A DNA stretch of 46,039 nt from Bhargavaea cecembensis. GTDB taxonomy: Bacteria > Bacillota > Bacilli > Bacillales_A > Planococcaceae. Below are positions 6,451 to 14,801 of the stretch, piece by piece (the stretch's first letter is position 1; each line of letters opens with the position of its first letter). The translations under genes were made by a program, and so were the position numbers. The stretch lies in NCBI RefSeq assembly GCF_000826125.2, contig NZ_LN651372.1:257862-303900 (forward strand). The letters run 5' to 3'. A model generated the notes under the pieces. It worked only from the letters and a program-made list of their open reading frames with translations, was not told the DNA's origin and did no database searches.

Positions 6451-7557
6451 CTAGCGCCGTCCAAACGTCTGGCTGTAGAACTGGCCGGACCGGACCATCT
6501 CGCGCATGGTCCTCAGGCGCAGCGACTCATACTTCGCCAATACTTGGACAGCCGCTTCGCCATGCAGCCCCTTCGCTGCGCATTTCCCCAATACGACCGC
6601 GTCTTGCAGCGATTCATTGAACCCGCTGGCCGTGACGGGGGCCGGCACATGCGCGGCGTCTCCGACAAGCGCCATCCGGCCGGATGTCAGCTTGTCCGGC
6701 ACATATTCCTTGATCGGAATGCCGATCAGCGTGCGTGTTTCGATCGAATGAAGCGCCGCGGTCCGCCATGGCTCCGGGAAATCCCGGGAAGCCTGTTCCG
6801 CCAGCTCTTCCATTGTTTCCTCGGGGATGTCGGGACCGTTGATCGAATGGCGCACGACCGTTCCGTCCACACATCCGGTGCGGCGAAGCATCGCGCTCTG
6901 CGTGTTGTCGTACCAAGTGCATCCGATCCGCTGCCTGCCCGAACCGTCCCCTCTTTGGATCACCGAACCGAATTTGAAGCCGTTATGGCTGTCGAACATC
7001 TCCGCACCCGAACCGGCACGGCCGGGACGAAGAGAGGCGGGCAGCTCTTCCTCATCGATTGAGGCGATCCATCCCATATATCCCGCGTACACTGCGTGCG
7101 GGTTCTCGGGGTCCACTTCCCGCCTTACACGGCTGCCGTGGCCGTCCGCTCCGATCAGAACATCACCGCTGTACGTCTCTCCTTCATCGGTCACCGCCCA
7201 TGCCGAATGTTCATCCTGTCCGACGGAAGAGACTCGCGCATGATAATGAAGCGCAATCCCCGGATTCCGCTTGGCTTCTTCGCGCAGGCGGGATTCGATC
7301 GTCGTCCAAAGCTGTACGCCGGTCTTCCCGCCGGAAGCGAGGGTCTTAAGCAGTTTTTCGGTCCCGGATTCCCCGAACCTCGCTCCGTTCACGCGCAGTC
7401 CCGAGCCGCCGGGCCGGTCCTCCGCGACCTTATCCAGAATCGTTACCCGGATTCCTTCGCGAGCCAGAGAAATCCCGGTCATCAGCCCCGACAGCGAGGC
7501 GCCGACAACGACTGCCGTTCCGTTGTGTGCTCCTTTGCTCTCGTTCATTTTTTTCAC
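6451..7557 (-). CDS. FAD-dependent monooxygenase (group A flavoprotein hydroxylase family)
   Basis: 368 residues with the three classic FAD motifs: VVVGASLSGLMTGISLAREG near the N-terminus (GxGxxG region, here GASLSG), IGADGHGSRVRR in the middle (DG motif) and MALVGDAAHVPAPVTASGF near the C-terminus (GD motif). These enzymes hydroxylate or epoxidise small hydrophobic substrates using NAD(P)H and oxygen; the substrate here is unknown. The GTG start at 7557 has AAGGAGG 8 nt upstream. A decayed paralogue lies at 4408-4715, two genes downstream, which points to an old local duplication. It converges on the amidase gene. Confidence 0.88.
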   Translation of the reverse strand: MKKMNESKGAHNGTAVVVGASLSGLMTGISLAREGIRVTILDKVAEDRPGGSGLRVNGARFGESGTEKLLKTLASGGKTGVQLWTTIESRLREEAKRNPGIALHYHARVSSVGQDEHSAWAVTDEGETYSGDVLIGADGHGSRVRREVDPENPHAVYAGYMGWIASIDEEELPASLRPGRAGSGAEMFDSHNGFKFGSVIQRGDGSGRQRIGCTWYDNTQSAMLRRTGCVDGTVVRHSINGPDIPEETMEELAEQASRDFPEPWRTAALHSIETRTLIGIPIKEYVPDKLTSGRMALVGDAAHVPAPVTASGFNESLQDAVVLGKCAAKGLHGEAAVQVLAKYESLRLRTMREMVRSGQFYSQTFGRR

Positions 7558-7688
7558 GACTAGGACCTCCTTATACAGGTCCAGTATACTGCTATTGCGG
7601 TGAGGGGTGGAACTGGAATGCTGCCGTCATACCGGGGCGCGGAGTGGCTTCATTCCCGGAAGGCCGCCAGAGCTTTTGAATTTCTTCG

Positions 7689-8057
7689 TCATAGAATATC
7701 CATCCAGATTTTCACTGCGGTTGCGAGTATCAGCATCGCCAAAATGACCTGCAATGCTTTCGTATTGACCTTTTTGCCTGCCACCGCGCCTAAAGGCGAA
7801 GCGATGAGACTTGCCACGATCATGACGAATGCCGGATAATAATCCACTTGTCCGGTTGTGATTTTGCCGACTGTCGATCCGATGGAAGAAATAAAGGTGA
7901 TGGCCAGTGAAGAAGCAATTGTCATCCGTGTGGGAATCCTCAAAACGACCAACATGATCGGCACAAGTAAAAATGCGCCGGCTGCCCCGACGATCCCCGT
8001 TCCGGTTCCGACAATCAGCGCAAGCGATCCGGCAATCCACCGATTAAGGGATATCAT
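7689..8057 (-). CDS. TauE/SafE family sulfite exporter, C-terminal half (frameshifted)
   Basis: 122 residues with the second-half signature of TauE/SafE permeases: [37 protein letters not shown] and [10 protein letters not shown], then a last membrane segment. It overlaps the N-terminal half by 14 nt in another frame, and together the two give one normal-length, two-repeat transporter of about 250 residues. The shift is +1 relative to the first half. A run of six A followed by GGG lies just before the ATG at 8057; losing one A would restore one frame. GGGAT 3-7 nt before that ATG could also support reinitiation. Probably a broken gene or a sequencing error rather than a separate protein. Confidence 0.75.
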   Translation of the reverse strand: MISLNRWIAGSLALIVGTGTGIVGAAGAFLLVPIMLVVLRIPTRMTIASSLAITFISSIGSTVGKITTGQVDYYPAFVMIVASLIASPLGAVAGKKVNTKALQVILAMLILATAVKIWMDIL

Positions 8058-8448
8058 CGATCCCTTTTTTCGGGATGAACATCATCACCGCCGCAATCAA
8101 TGCAAGGATGCCGTAGGTGAAGTTGATCCCCTCCTCCGACATTAATTTGGAACCGTACCCCCCGATGAAGCTTCCAACCAAGATGCTCGTACCCATATAG
8201 ACGATCAATTTCTTATTTAAATATCCGCCTTTGCGATAGGCCCACACGCCGCCGATCGTCGCGAAGAATACCTGAATGGCACTGATTCCCGAGACCTCGT
8301 GGGTGCTGAATGCGGCCAATCCAAAAAGCGGAGGAATGTACAGCAACATCGGATACTTGATGATCGAACCGCCGATCCCCAACATCCCGGAGATAAATGA
8401 ACCGATGAAGCCGATTAGAAAAATCACAATAACGAACGCTGCATCCAT
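8044..8448 (-). CDS. TauE/SafE family sulfite exporter, N-terminal half (frameshifted)
   Basis: 134 residues forming the first inverted-topology repeat: [22 protein letters not shown] is the family hallmark, followed by [24 protein letters not shown] and two more membrane segments, ending [10 protein letters not shown] at a TAA. TauE/SafE proteins export sulfite and related sulfur anions. The ATG starts immediately after the stop of the persulfide-dioxygenase-like gene and its Shine-Dalgarno AGGAGATG lies inside that gene, so the two are translationally linked. Export of sulfite made by the dioxygenase is the inferred job. The rest of the permease is in the other frame at 7689-8057. Confidence 0.8.
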   Translation of the reverse strand: MDAAFVIVIFLIGFIGSFISGMLGIGGSIIKYPMLLYIPPLFGLAAFSTHEVSGISAIQVFFATIGGVWAYRKGGYLNKKLIVYMGTSILVGSFIGGYGSKLMSEEGINFTYGILALIAAVMMFIPKKGIDDIP

Positions 8449-9231
8449 CTACACATCTCCTGTATAAATGTTCAACTTTTTCATCGTTGAAAAATATTTC
8501 GGAGGAGTGGATTGGCCTGATAACAACATTTTGACAAACCGGTCCTTGTCTTCTTCCAGCAAGGCCCAGTTGTTCAATTTCTCATAACCGACTGTGGACA
8601 TCGGCACCGCTCCGAGCGCTTTTCCGCAGGCGCTTCCTGCACCGTGCCCCGGCCAGACTTGCAGGTAATCAGGTAATTGTTTGAACCTCTGCAACGAATG
8701 GAACATCTGGTTTGCCCCGAGCTCCGCAGAGCCCACCATTCCGACAGCCTTCTCAAGCAGATCCGGCCTGCCTATATCGCCGACAAAGACGAAATCGCCG
8801 GTGAAGATGCCCATCGGCTCCGAGGAACCGCCTCCTTGGTCTTTCAAGACAAACGAAATGCTCTCCGGCGTATGACCGGGGGTGTGCATCACAGTGAATT
8901 CGATCCGGCCGACATGAAATGTGCAGCCGTCTTTCAGCAGTACGTAGTCAATGCCCTCCAGTTGGTGATACTTCCATTTCTCATCCCCCTCGTCCGACAC
9001 ATGCACGGACGCCCCGCAACGCTTCGCCATCTCCCGGGAACCCGGGATGAAATCAGCGCGGATATGAGTTTCGGCTGTTGCGATGATCTTCAGGCCTTCC
9101 TTCTTCGCCGTCTTGAAATACGGATCGATGCGACGGGCGGGGTCAATGACAATGGCTTCTCCTGTTTGCTGGCAGCCGACCAAATATGACATCTGGGCTA
9201 AATTCTCATCGAAAAAAGAACGAAAGAACAT
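8449..9231 (-). CDS. MBL-fold persulfide dioxygenase-like protein (CstB/ETHE1 type, no rhodanese domain)
   Basis: 260 residues. Relatives oxidise glutathione or CoA persulfide to sulfite with a mononuclear iron. The first iron ligand His56, then His116 in HTPGHT and Asp146 in TGDF, agree with the ligand set known for ETHE1 and CstB. The segment that is normally HxHxDH reads THIRADF, so the second His is Arg58 and the last is Phe. The conserved VWPGHGAGSACGK and VGYEK blocks are present. S. aureus CstB carries rhodanese domains after the MBL part; here the protein stops soon after the STPPKYF segment. The ATG at 9231 has GGAGG 8 nt upstream; the frame continues to 9408 through AT-rich DNA that looks like a leader. 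Confidence 0.9.
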   Translation of the reverse strand: MFFRSFFDENLAQMSYLVGCQQTGEAIVIDPARRIDPYFKTAKKEGLKIIATAETHIRADFIPGSREMAKRCGASVHVSDEGDEKWKYHQLEGIDYVLLKDGCTFHVGRIEFTVMHTPGHTPESISFVLKDQGGGSSEPMGIFTGDFVFVGDIGRPDLLEKAVGMVGSAELGANQMFHSLQRFKQLPDYLQVWPGHGAGSACGKALGAVPMSTVGYEKLNNWALLEEDKDRFVKMLLSGQSTPPKYFSTMKKLNIYTGDV

Positions 9232-9288
9232 GTTTAATCCCTCCAACCAAAATAGTTTCTGCAACCGCTTGCAACAGTTTTTTTGGAA

Positions 9289-9315
9289 GGGATACTTTTC
9301 TTGTTCAAGTATCCC
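9289..9315. promoter_or_regulatory. 9-bp perfect inverted repeat, candidate operator of the persulfide/sulfite operon
   Basis: GGGATACTT (9289-9297) and AAGTATCCC (9307-9315) are perfectly complementary with a 9-nt spacer. It lies 58-84 nt upstream of the MBL start, next to an AT-rich stretch (about 9320-9375) that could hold the promoter. No T-tract follows on either strand, so it is not a terminator. GGGAT/ATCCC half-sites faintly recall the C/G tracts of CsoR-family operators, but a regulator cannot be assigned. Confidence 0.5.
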
Positions 9316-9422
9316 GGTAGCTTGTGTTTCATCATATATTATTTTGAATGGTTTGAATAATTGATAATATTTATAGGGTATAAACGGCGAGGGACACCGT
9401 ACGTTCAATTCCTTTCCTGCAC

Positions 9423-9454
9423 GAAAAAACCTCTTCCCATTTTTCGAGAAGAGG
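9423..9454 (-). terminator. Intrinsic terminator of the sensor kinase gene
   Basis: CCTCTTC and GAAGAGG arms with a purine-rich loop are followed on the minus strand by six T (complement of 9424-9429). It sits 62 nt past the kinase stop and ahead of the sulfur operon's leader. Confidence 0.85.
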
Positions 9455-9515
9455 CTTGGCAGGTCGTGTATATCATTTCAAGCAGGATGTACACGACACC
9501 GGCGGATGCTGTTCA

Positions 9516-12500
9516 TTAACTATCTGGTCCTGCTTTGTCCAAAATAAATGAGATTTTCGTCCCTTTTCCCGGAGAACTCTCAATTTCTAATCCTTCTCCA
9601 TAATGTCGTTTCAGCCGGGAATTTGTGTTGATCAGACCGACGCCCTGGCCGCTCTCAGACCTGCTTTCTTTAATCCGTTGCAGGGTTTCTTCATTCATGC
9701 CGACTCCATCATCCTTCACGGAGACCAGGACGTGTGAGGTTTGATTGGAGATCCGGATGAGAATTCGGCCGCCTGAACTTCGTTTCATGACTCCGTGGTG
9801 AACTGCATTTTCAACCAATGGTTGGATGGTGAGGAACGGAATTCTCACACCTTCACAATCATTCATTTCCCATACGACATGCAGCTTGTCTCCATACCTC
9901 ACCTGCTCAATGTATAGGTAAGACTGAACAATGCTCAGCTCCTCTTCAATAGGGATCAGATCGTTCATGTGCTGGAACATGAACTTATACTGCAGGAAGT
10001 GACTTAACTCTTCCAACACATGACGCATTTTTTCCATATCGACCTCACTCAGAGCGATGACCGTATTTAAAGTGTTGAACAGGAAATGAGGCTGAATCTG
10101 TGCCTGCAGCCAGGCAGACTCCAACTGCAGCTGTTCCCTATAGATTTTCTTCAAGGTCGTCAGCCCCTCGATTCTTGATCGGAGCTCCAATGCTTCAACC
10201 GGTTTTGTGACATAGTCATTGGCGCCTGCCGCAAAGCCGGCTTGGATATCGGCCAGCCGGCTGCTGGCAGTAAGAAGCAGGACAGGCAGCTCGGTCATCG
10301 CAAACCGGCTACGGATTTCCCGGGTGAGCTCATAGCCGGACATGTAAGGCATCATGACATCCGAAATGACGAGATCCCATTCCTTCGCATCCAAAAGCTG
10401 CATAGCTTCCCTTCCGCCCGTGGCGACACTAATGTCATATTGATCTGCGGGCAATAACGCCTCAAGGACTTGAAGGTTGACCGGATCGTCATCAACAATC
10501 AGAATCGGCGAGCGGTCAACCGGCAGCTCTTCGGAGCCATTTTGCTCCGGCCCTTGCTGCTCGTCTGAAACCGCCATCTCCAATTTGTCATCGCATGACT
10601 GAGGATCTCCCGTTTCGAAAGAAGGACTCGCATTCACCTCAGCAGAAGATGCCAGCGGTAGAGTGAAAACGAAATCGGACCCCATGCCCGGCTGCGAAGA
10701 CACGTCCAATGAGCCTTCGTGAAGTTCGATCAGCTGCCTGCTGATGTTCAGTCCCAGTCCAAATCCGCCTTCCGCTCTCGTCTTTCCCGTAGTCGCCTGC
10801 TCATAGGGATTAAAAAGCCGGTTGAACATATCTGCATCCATACCGATTCCCGTATCAGAGATGGTGAATGATGCTTTTTCTCCCTCAATGGAAGCCCGGA
10901 TGGTGACCCGCCCTTCATCTGTAAACTTGAGGGCATTATGTATCAGGTTATAGAAAATCTGAGTCAACCTGTTCTCATCCGCCATAACCGGAGGAAAATC
11001 TTCGGCTACACAATTGACGATTTCCAGGCCTTTTGCATCTCCTATAAATCGCAGCATGTCCACGACTCCGTCAATGACCGGCCGGACTCGTACCGCTTTC
11101 TTATCCAGTTGAGGATTGCCGTCTTGGAGGCTCCTCACTTCCAGCAGGTCATTCAGCAATTGCGTCATCCGCCGGCCGACCGATAGGATTGTTCCCAGTT
11201 CCTTGACACTCCTTGGTTGCAACGAATCCCTCTCTCTTTCCAGAATGGACTGAGACATGCCCAGCATGCCATGGAGTGGATTTTTAAACTCGTGTGACGT
11301 GTTGGCGAGGAACTGATCTTTCTGTTCATTGATCCTCTTGAGCGTAATGGCGAGTTCTCTTGTCTCTGCATGGGTGTCAAAGTAATTTTTAAACCAGATC
11401 GCAGACAGGAAACTCGCGGCGATCAACAGATCGAATGGGTAGTGGACGACGCTCGTTCCGCTCTCCCGCCATATGACCGCCCATGCAAAATGGTGGATCA
11501 CCGCTACCAGTGCCAGCAGCAATAGGAGGTTCCCCCTCCTGCCCCGGCTAAACCGCTGTATGACCGCAACCGACGACACGATCGCCGAAATGCCGACCAA
11601 CAAATAGTATACCGGGAACAGGCCGATAATTTGCCGGGGTTCCAGAACCAAGGTGGCCGCCGCCACCATCAAAAGAATCGCAGAAAAGGCGGAAGAGACC
11701 CTGCCCCAATACGGCAGCTCCCGATGGGCCGTGCATACCAGCAGGGCGTAACAACCGAGTACAAGCACGGCATTCGCCAGTCGGAAATCCCACTCATATC
11801 CCATATAGATCAATTGATGAAAAATCTTCTCGTCAAAGCTCAGTAAATTCCCCAAAGCCACGCAGAAAGAGAGCAGTGAAAAGTACAGGAGCTGTTTGTC
11901 CCGGCTTCCGAGAAAGTATAAGATCACTGCGTACACGGCGAACGTCATAAAGAGCATAACAGCTAAGAGCTGGACGGATGAAGAGAACTTCACACGGTTG
12001 CCGACAGCTTCTTCCGTTCCGAATTTTACTGATCGGACGATTCCGCTGCCTCTGGCATCTTCAAAGTTTGCCGCCTGGATGACGAGGTCAATCATTCCCT
12101 GTTCGTCCGGCATGAATGTCGTGGTATACGGAAGGTTCTCTGCGACATACTGGTCTTGCGAAACTGCCACTTTGCCCGAACCGGCAAGACGGACTCCGTT
12201 TACATAGACTTCCGAGGCACTTCTTACGCTCGGCACGTATATGCTGTAATTCATTCTTTTTTCCGGATCGGTGCGGATTAACAGCCGGTAGGACCCGAAT
12301 CCGTAAGGAGACGGATCTTCCTGACCGCCTGCATTCTCCCACTTACCCGGAACTTCCACCGTCACCGGTCCTGCGTCAGCCGGCATCCCCTCATCAGCCA
12401 GCAGCCGATTCGGATAAAACGCCCATTCTCCGTCCAGTAGCAGAGTACCATATTCCTCAGCATTCCAATCCTGCAAATTCAGCTCCCCGTCACTGGGAGA

Positions 12501-12599
12501 GTGAACAAATTCACGGAAAGCTTCCATCCATAAAAGGCGGCAGCCCGTCAAAATGACAAGAAATATCCCGACAATCAACAAAGCAGTTCTTCTTTTCAT
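9516..12599 (-). CDS. Membrane hybrid sensor kinase: 7TMR-DISM, HisKA/HATPase, receiver and LytS-type kinase modules
   Basis: 1027 residues. A short N-terminal membrane segment (7-20, ending in a lipobox-like LTGC) is followed by an extracytoplasmic beta-rich domain (about 40-200) with a jelly-roll-like GEWAFYPNRLL and GKWENAGG. About seven membrane helices span 205-405. The first kinase has NTSHEFKNPLHGM with phospho-acceptor His436, the N box around Asn555 and glycine motifs DTGIGM and GGFGLGL. A receiver domain (698-812) has phospho-acceptor Asp747 and Lys799. A second kinase of the LytS/YehU kind follows, with QIQPHFLFNTLN (His838), an N box at Asn931 and its own DDGVGM. No output regulator gene is adjacent. 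The ligand is unknown; DISM domains are thought to bind carbohydrate-like molecules. The ATG has a poor Shine-Dalgarno but an in-frame stop lies just upstream. Confidence 0.92.
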   Translation of the reverse strand: MKRRTALLIVGIFLVILTGCRLLWMEAFREFVHSPSDGELNLQDWNAEEYGTLLLDGEWAFYPNRLLADEGMPADAGPVTVEVPGKWENAGGQEDPSPYGFGSYRLLIRTDPEKRMNYSIYVPSVRSASEVYVNGVRLAGSGKVAVSQDQYVAENLPYTTTFMPDEQGMIDLVIQAANFEDARGSGIVRSVKFGTEEAVGNRVKFSSSVQLLAVMLFMTFAVYAVILYFLGSRDKQLLYFSLLSFCVALGNLLSFDEKIFHQLIYMGYEWDFRLANAVLVLGCYALLVCTAHRELPYWGRVSSAFSAILLMVAAATLVLEPRQIIGLFPVYYLLVGISAIVSSVAVIQRFSRGRRGNLLLLLALVAVIHHFAWAVIWRESGTSVVHYPFDLLIAASFLSAIWFKNYFDTHAETRELAITLKRINEQKDQFLANTSHEFKNPLHGMLGMSQSILERERDSLQPRSVKELGTILSVGRRMTQLLNDLLEVRSLQDGNPQLDKKAVRVRPVIDGVVDMLRFIGDAKGLEIVNCVAEDFPPVMADENRLTQIFYNLIHNALKFTDEGRVTIRASIEGEKASFTISDTGIGMDADMFNRLFNPYEQATTGKTRAEGGFGLGLNISRQLIELHEGSLDVSSQPGMGSDFVFTLPLASSAEVNASPSFETGDPQSCDDKLEMAVSDEQQGPEQNGSEELPVDRSPILIVDDDPVNLQVLEALLPADQYDISVATGGREAMQLLDAKEWDLVISDVMMPYMSGYELTREIRSRFAMTELPVLLLTASSRLADIQAGFAAGANDYVTKPVEALELRSRIEGLTTLKKIYREQLQLESAWLQAQIQPHFLFNTLNTVIALSEVDMEKMRHVLEELSHFLQYKFMFQHMNDLIPIEEELSIVQSYLYIEQVRYGDKLHVVWEMNDCEGVRIPFLTIQPLVENAVHHGVMKRSSGGRILIRISNQTSHVLVSVKDDGVGMNEETLQRIKESRSESGQGVGLINTNSRLKRHYGEGLEIESSPGKGTKISFILDKAGPDS

Positions 12600-12677
12600 G
12601 TGGTGGCTGGCTATTCAGCCGTTATCCCCTTCCTTGGTCGTTCTTTTGCCTTCGTGGCAATGACTGGGATTCCAGCC

Positions 12678-12686
12678 ATTATACCA
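12678..12686 (-). promoter_or_regulatory. Extended -10 promoter of the sensor kinase gene
   Basis: The minus strand reads TGGTATAAT, a TGn-extended perfect -10, 78 nt upstream of the ATG. TTGCGT lies 15 bp further upstream as a possible -35. Confidence 0.6.
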
Positions 12687-12803
12687 TGCCGGTTCCTAAC
12701 GCAACCCACAATCCATTAAACCGCTTGTGATGGTGAACGGTTATAAGTTTTCCGGTTGTGGAACCGGTCGGGCCCTGACAGGAGTTCCATTCCGCTAAAA
12801 GAC

Positions 12804-12837
12804 GAAAAAAACCCCTCCCCGGATAACCGGGAAGAGG
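12804..12837 (-). terminator. Terminator of the rplM-rpsI operon
   Basis: On the minus strand CCTCTTCCCGG pairs with CCGGGGAGGGG (one wobble) around a TTAT loop, followed by seven T. It begins 15 nt after the rpsI stop. Confidence 0.92.
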
Positions 12838-12851
12838 CTTGGATGCTCGTA

Positions 12852-13244
12852 TTAGCGCTTCGAGAACTGAGGTGCACGACGGGCGCCTTTGAGGCCGTAT
12901 TTCTTCCGTTCCTTCATGCGTGCGTCACGCGTGAGGAGACCTGCGGATTTGAGCGCAGGACGGAATTCAGGGTCTACTTGAAGCAGGGCGCGTGCGACGC
13001 CGTGGCGGATTGCGCCGGCCTGGCCGGTGAAGCCGCCGCCGTTGACATTGACGAGAATGTCGTAGCTGCCGAGTGTTTCCGTTGCAACAAGCGGTTGCTT
13101 GATGACTTCACGGAGAGTTTCGAACGGGATGTAGTCTTCTGCGTCACGGCCGTTGATGGTGACTTTGCCTTCGCCGGGTACGAGGCGTACGCGGGCAACG
13201 GAAGTCTTGCGGCGGCCGGTGCCGATGTATTGAACTTGTGCCAA
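12852..13244 (-). CDS. rpsI: 30S ribosomal protein S9
   Basis: 130 residues, full family length. The C-terminal tail [14 protein letters not shown] ends in the lysine-arginine pair that reaches the P-site tRNA anticodon stem, and [17 protein letters not shown] is the conserved core. The start is TTG at 13244 with AGGAGG 8 nt upstream. It follows rplM by 18 nt in the standard order and closes the operon. Confidence 0.97.
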   Translation of the reverse strand: MAQVQYIGTGRRKTSVARVRLVPGEGKVTINGRDAEDYIPFETLREVIKQPLVATETLGSYDILVNVNGGGFTGQAGAIRHGVARALLQVDPEFRPALKSAGLLTRDARMKERKKYGLKGARRAPQFSKR

Positions 13245-13262
13245 GTTGGTTCCTCCTCTGAA

Positions 13263-13700
13263 TTACCCGCGAAGTTCGTAAACTTCCGGTTGTTGTGCTG
13301 CGTGTGGATGCTCAGCGCCTGCATAGACATGCAGTTTGCGGAACATCTGACGGCCGAGCGGGCCTTTTGGAAGCATGCCTTTGATGGCAAGCTCGAGCAT
13401 GCGTGTCGGGAACTTGTCGCGCATTTCGCCTGCTGTACGCTGGCGGATGCCGCCCGGATGGCCGGTGTGACGGTAGTAGATCTTATCCTGAAGCTTGTTG
13501 CCTGTCAGTTCGATCTTTTCAGCGTTGATGATGATGACGTGGTCGCCTGTGTCCACGTTCGGTGTGTACGTCGGTTTGTGCTTGCCGCGCAGGATCGAAG
13601 CGACTTCAGATGCGAGACGGCCGAGCGTCTTGCCTTCTGCGTCGATGACGAGCCATTTGCGGTCAACATTTTGGGCATTCGCCATGAAAGTTGTACGCAT
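13263..13700 (-). CDS. rplM: 50S ribosomal protein L13
   Basis: 145 residues matching L13 throughout: [22 protein letters not shown], the [18 protein letters not shown] block and [22 protein letters not shown]13 is an early 50S assembly protein binding 23S rRNA. Its own sigma-A promoter and a leader of about 100 nt precede it, so rplM-rpsI can be transcribed apart from truA. Confidence 0.97.
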   Translation of the reverse strand: MRTTFMANAQNVDRKWLVIDAEGKTLGRLASEVASILRGKHKPTYTPNVDTGDHVIIINAEKIELTGNKLQDKIYYRHTGHPGGIRQRTAGEMRDKFPTRMLELAIKGMLPKGPLGRQMFRKLHVYAGAEHPHAAQQPEVYELRG

Positions 13701-13802
13701 TGTGGTAATCCTCCTAGATTTGGTTCAATCAGTTCCGTTTCTATATCCCAAACACAAAGAAACCTTACCGGGGCATTCTTTAGTGGGGTTATCGAAATAC
13801 CG
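13701..13802 (-). promoter_or_regulatory. 5' leader of rplM-rpsI, candidate L13 autoregulatory leader
   Basis: The transcript from the promoter at 13809-13837 would have about 100 nt before the rplM ATG. In B. subtilis the corresponding leader folds into a conserved L13-leader structure thought to bind L13. The position is the same here; I have not been able to fold it reliably, so only the location supports the call. Confidence 0.45.
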
Positions 13803-13808
13803 CTTATC

Positions 13809-13837
13809 ATCATATCGCGGATTGATGGGGAAGTCAA
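13809..13837 (-). promoter_or_regulatory. Sigma-A promoter of rplM-rpsI
   Basis: The minus strand carries TTGACT (13832-13837), a 17-bp spacer and TATGAT (13809-13814), each one base from consensus. Confidence 0.85.
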
Positions 13838-13869
13838 CCATTTTCATGAAAACACCAGGAAAAGTTGTT

Positions 13870-14616
13870 TCATTCCCCGTAGCGGACTTTTTCAAGGTAC
13901 AACCCTTGAGGCGGCGCGGTTTTCCCGCCTTTCGTCCGGTCCCTGGCCACGAGGATTTCCGGGATGGCGGCCGGGTCGAGCCGGCCGGTGCCCGCCGCCC
14001 ACAAAGTGCCCGCGATGATCCGGACCATGTTATACAGGAAGCCGCTCCCCGTGATGATCATATGGAGCTCATCCCCGTGATTTTCGAACCGGATCTCCTC
14101 CACGGTGCGCACCTTGTCCTGGACGTCCGTCTTCGCCGAGCAGAAGCTCGTAAAGTCGTGCGTACCGGTGAGATGGGCGGCTCCGGCCTCCATTTTCTGC
14201 GTGTCGGGCACCAGGCCCCGGGACGGCGAGGCAAAGTGGCGCCGGAACGGGCTCGGCACGTCCGCGAGCTCCCATATATACCGGTATGTCTTCCCTGTCG
14301 CGGAGAAGCGGGCATGGAAGCTGTCCGGCACTTCCTCAGCCCGTAGGACACGGATATCCGCGGGGAGTCGGGTGTTGAGCGCCATGGGCCACCGATCGTC
14401 CGGGATGCCGAGCGGCGTATCGAAATGGACCACCTGGCCGGACGCATGCACCCCGGCGTCCGTGCGTCCGGAAGCGGACACGCGGACCGGGGTGCCTTTA
14501 TGGATGCCGGCAAGCGCCTCCTCGAGCTCCTGCTGAACAGTACGTCCCTCAGGCTGGACCTGGTAGCCCTCAAAGCCGCTCCCGTCATAGGAAATGATCA
14601 TTTTGATGCGCCGCAT
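13870..14616 (-). CDS. truA: tRNA pseudouridine(38-40) synthase TruA
   Basis: 248 residues, normal length. The catalytic block SASGRTDAGVHASGQ holds the nucleophile Asp53. Other TruA landmarks are YDGSGFEGYQ at the N-terminus, HARFSATGKTYRY and the SGFLYNMVRIIAGTL block. It isomerises uridines 38-40 of the anticodon arm. It keeps the Bacillus position between ecfT and rplM, but a 120-bp repeat array intervenes between ecfT and its start. Confidence 0.96.
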   Translation of the reverse strand: MRRIKMIISYDGSGFEGYQVQPEGRTVQQELEEALAGIHKGTPVRVSASGRTDAGVHASGQVVHFDTPLGIPDDRWPMALNTRLPADIRVLRAEEVPDSFHARFSATGKTYRYIWELADVPSPFRRHFASPSRGLVPDTQKMEAGAAHLTGTHDFTSFCSAKTDVQDKVRTVEEIRFENHGDELHMIITGSGFLYNMVRIIAGTLWAAGTGRLDPAAIPEILVARDRTKGGKTAPPQGLYLEKVRYGE

Positions 14617-14650
14617 GGCAATCGTCCTTTCCGGGCGGGTGGTGGGTGAT

Positions 14651-14770
14651 GCTCTAATTGCAAATCCACCGCTCTAATTGCAAATCTCCAACTCTAATTG
14701 CAATTCCACTGCTCTAATTGCAATTCCACCGTTCTAATTGCAATTCCACCGTTCTAATTGCAATTCCGCA
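14651..14770. repeat. Six-unit 20-bp tandem array, TAATTGCAA core
   Basis: Six units begin at 14651, 14671, 14691, 14711, 14731 and 14751 with exactly 20 bp between cores. Each reads like gctctaattgcaaatccacc with variation at the edges; TAATTGCAA is invariant. The core centres on the palindrome TTGCAA (AATTGCAATT in four units). It is the same family as the array at 32361-33180, in the same orientation. It fills most of the 185-nt gap between ecfT and truA, and would be transcribed if the two are co-transcribed. Confidence 0.95.
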
Positions 14771-14801
14771 CTCCCGATCACCAGTCCGCCCCACTGCCGG
14801 G

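Noticed and set aside
9232-9408. 59-residue N-terminal extension of the MBL protein
   Set aside because: The upstream frame is AT-rich, includes the inverted repeat and has no Shine-Dalgarno; homologues begin MFFRSFFDE at 9231.
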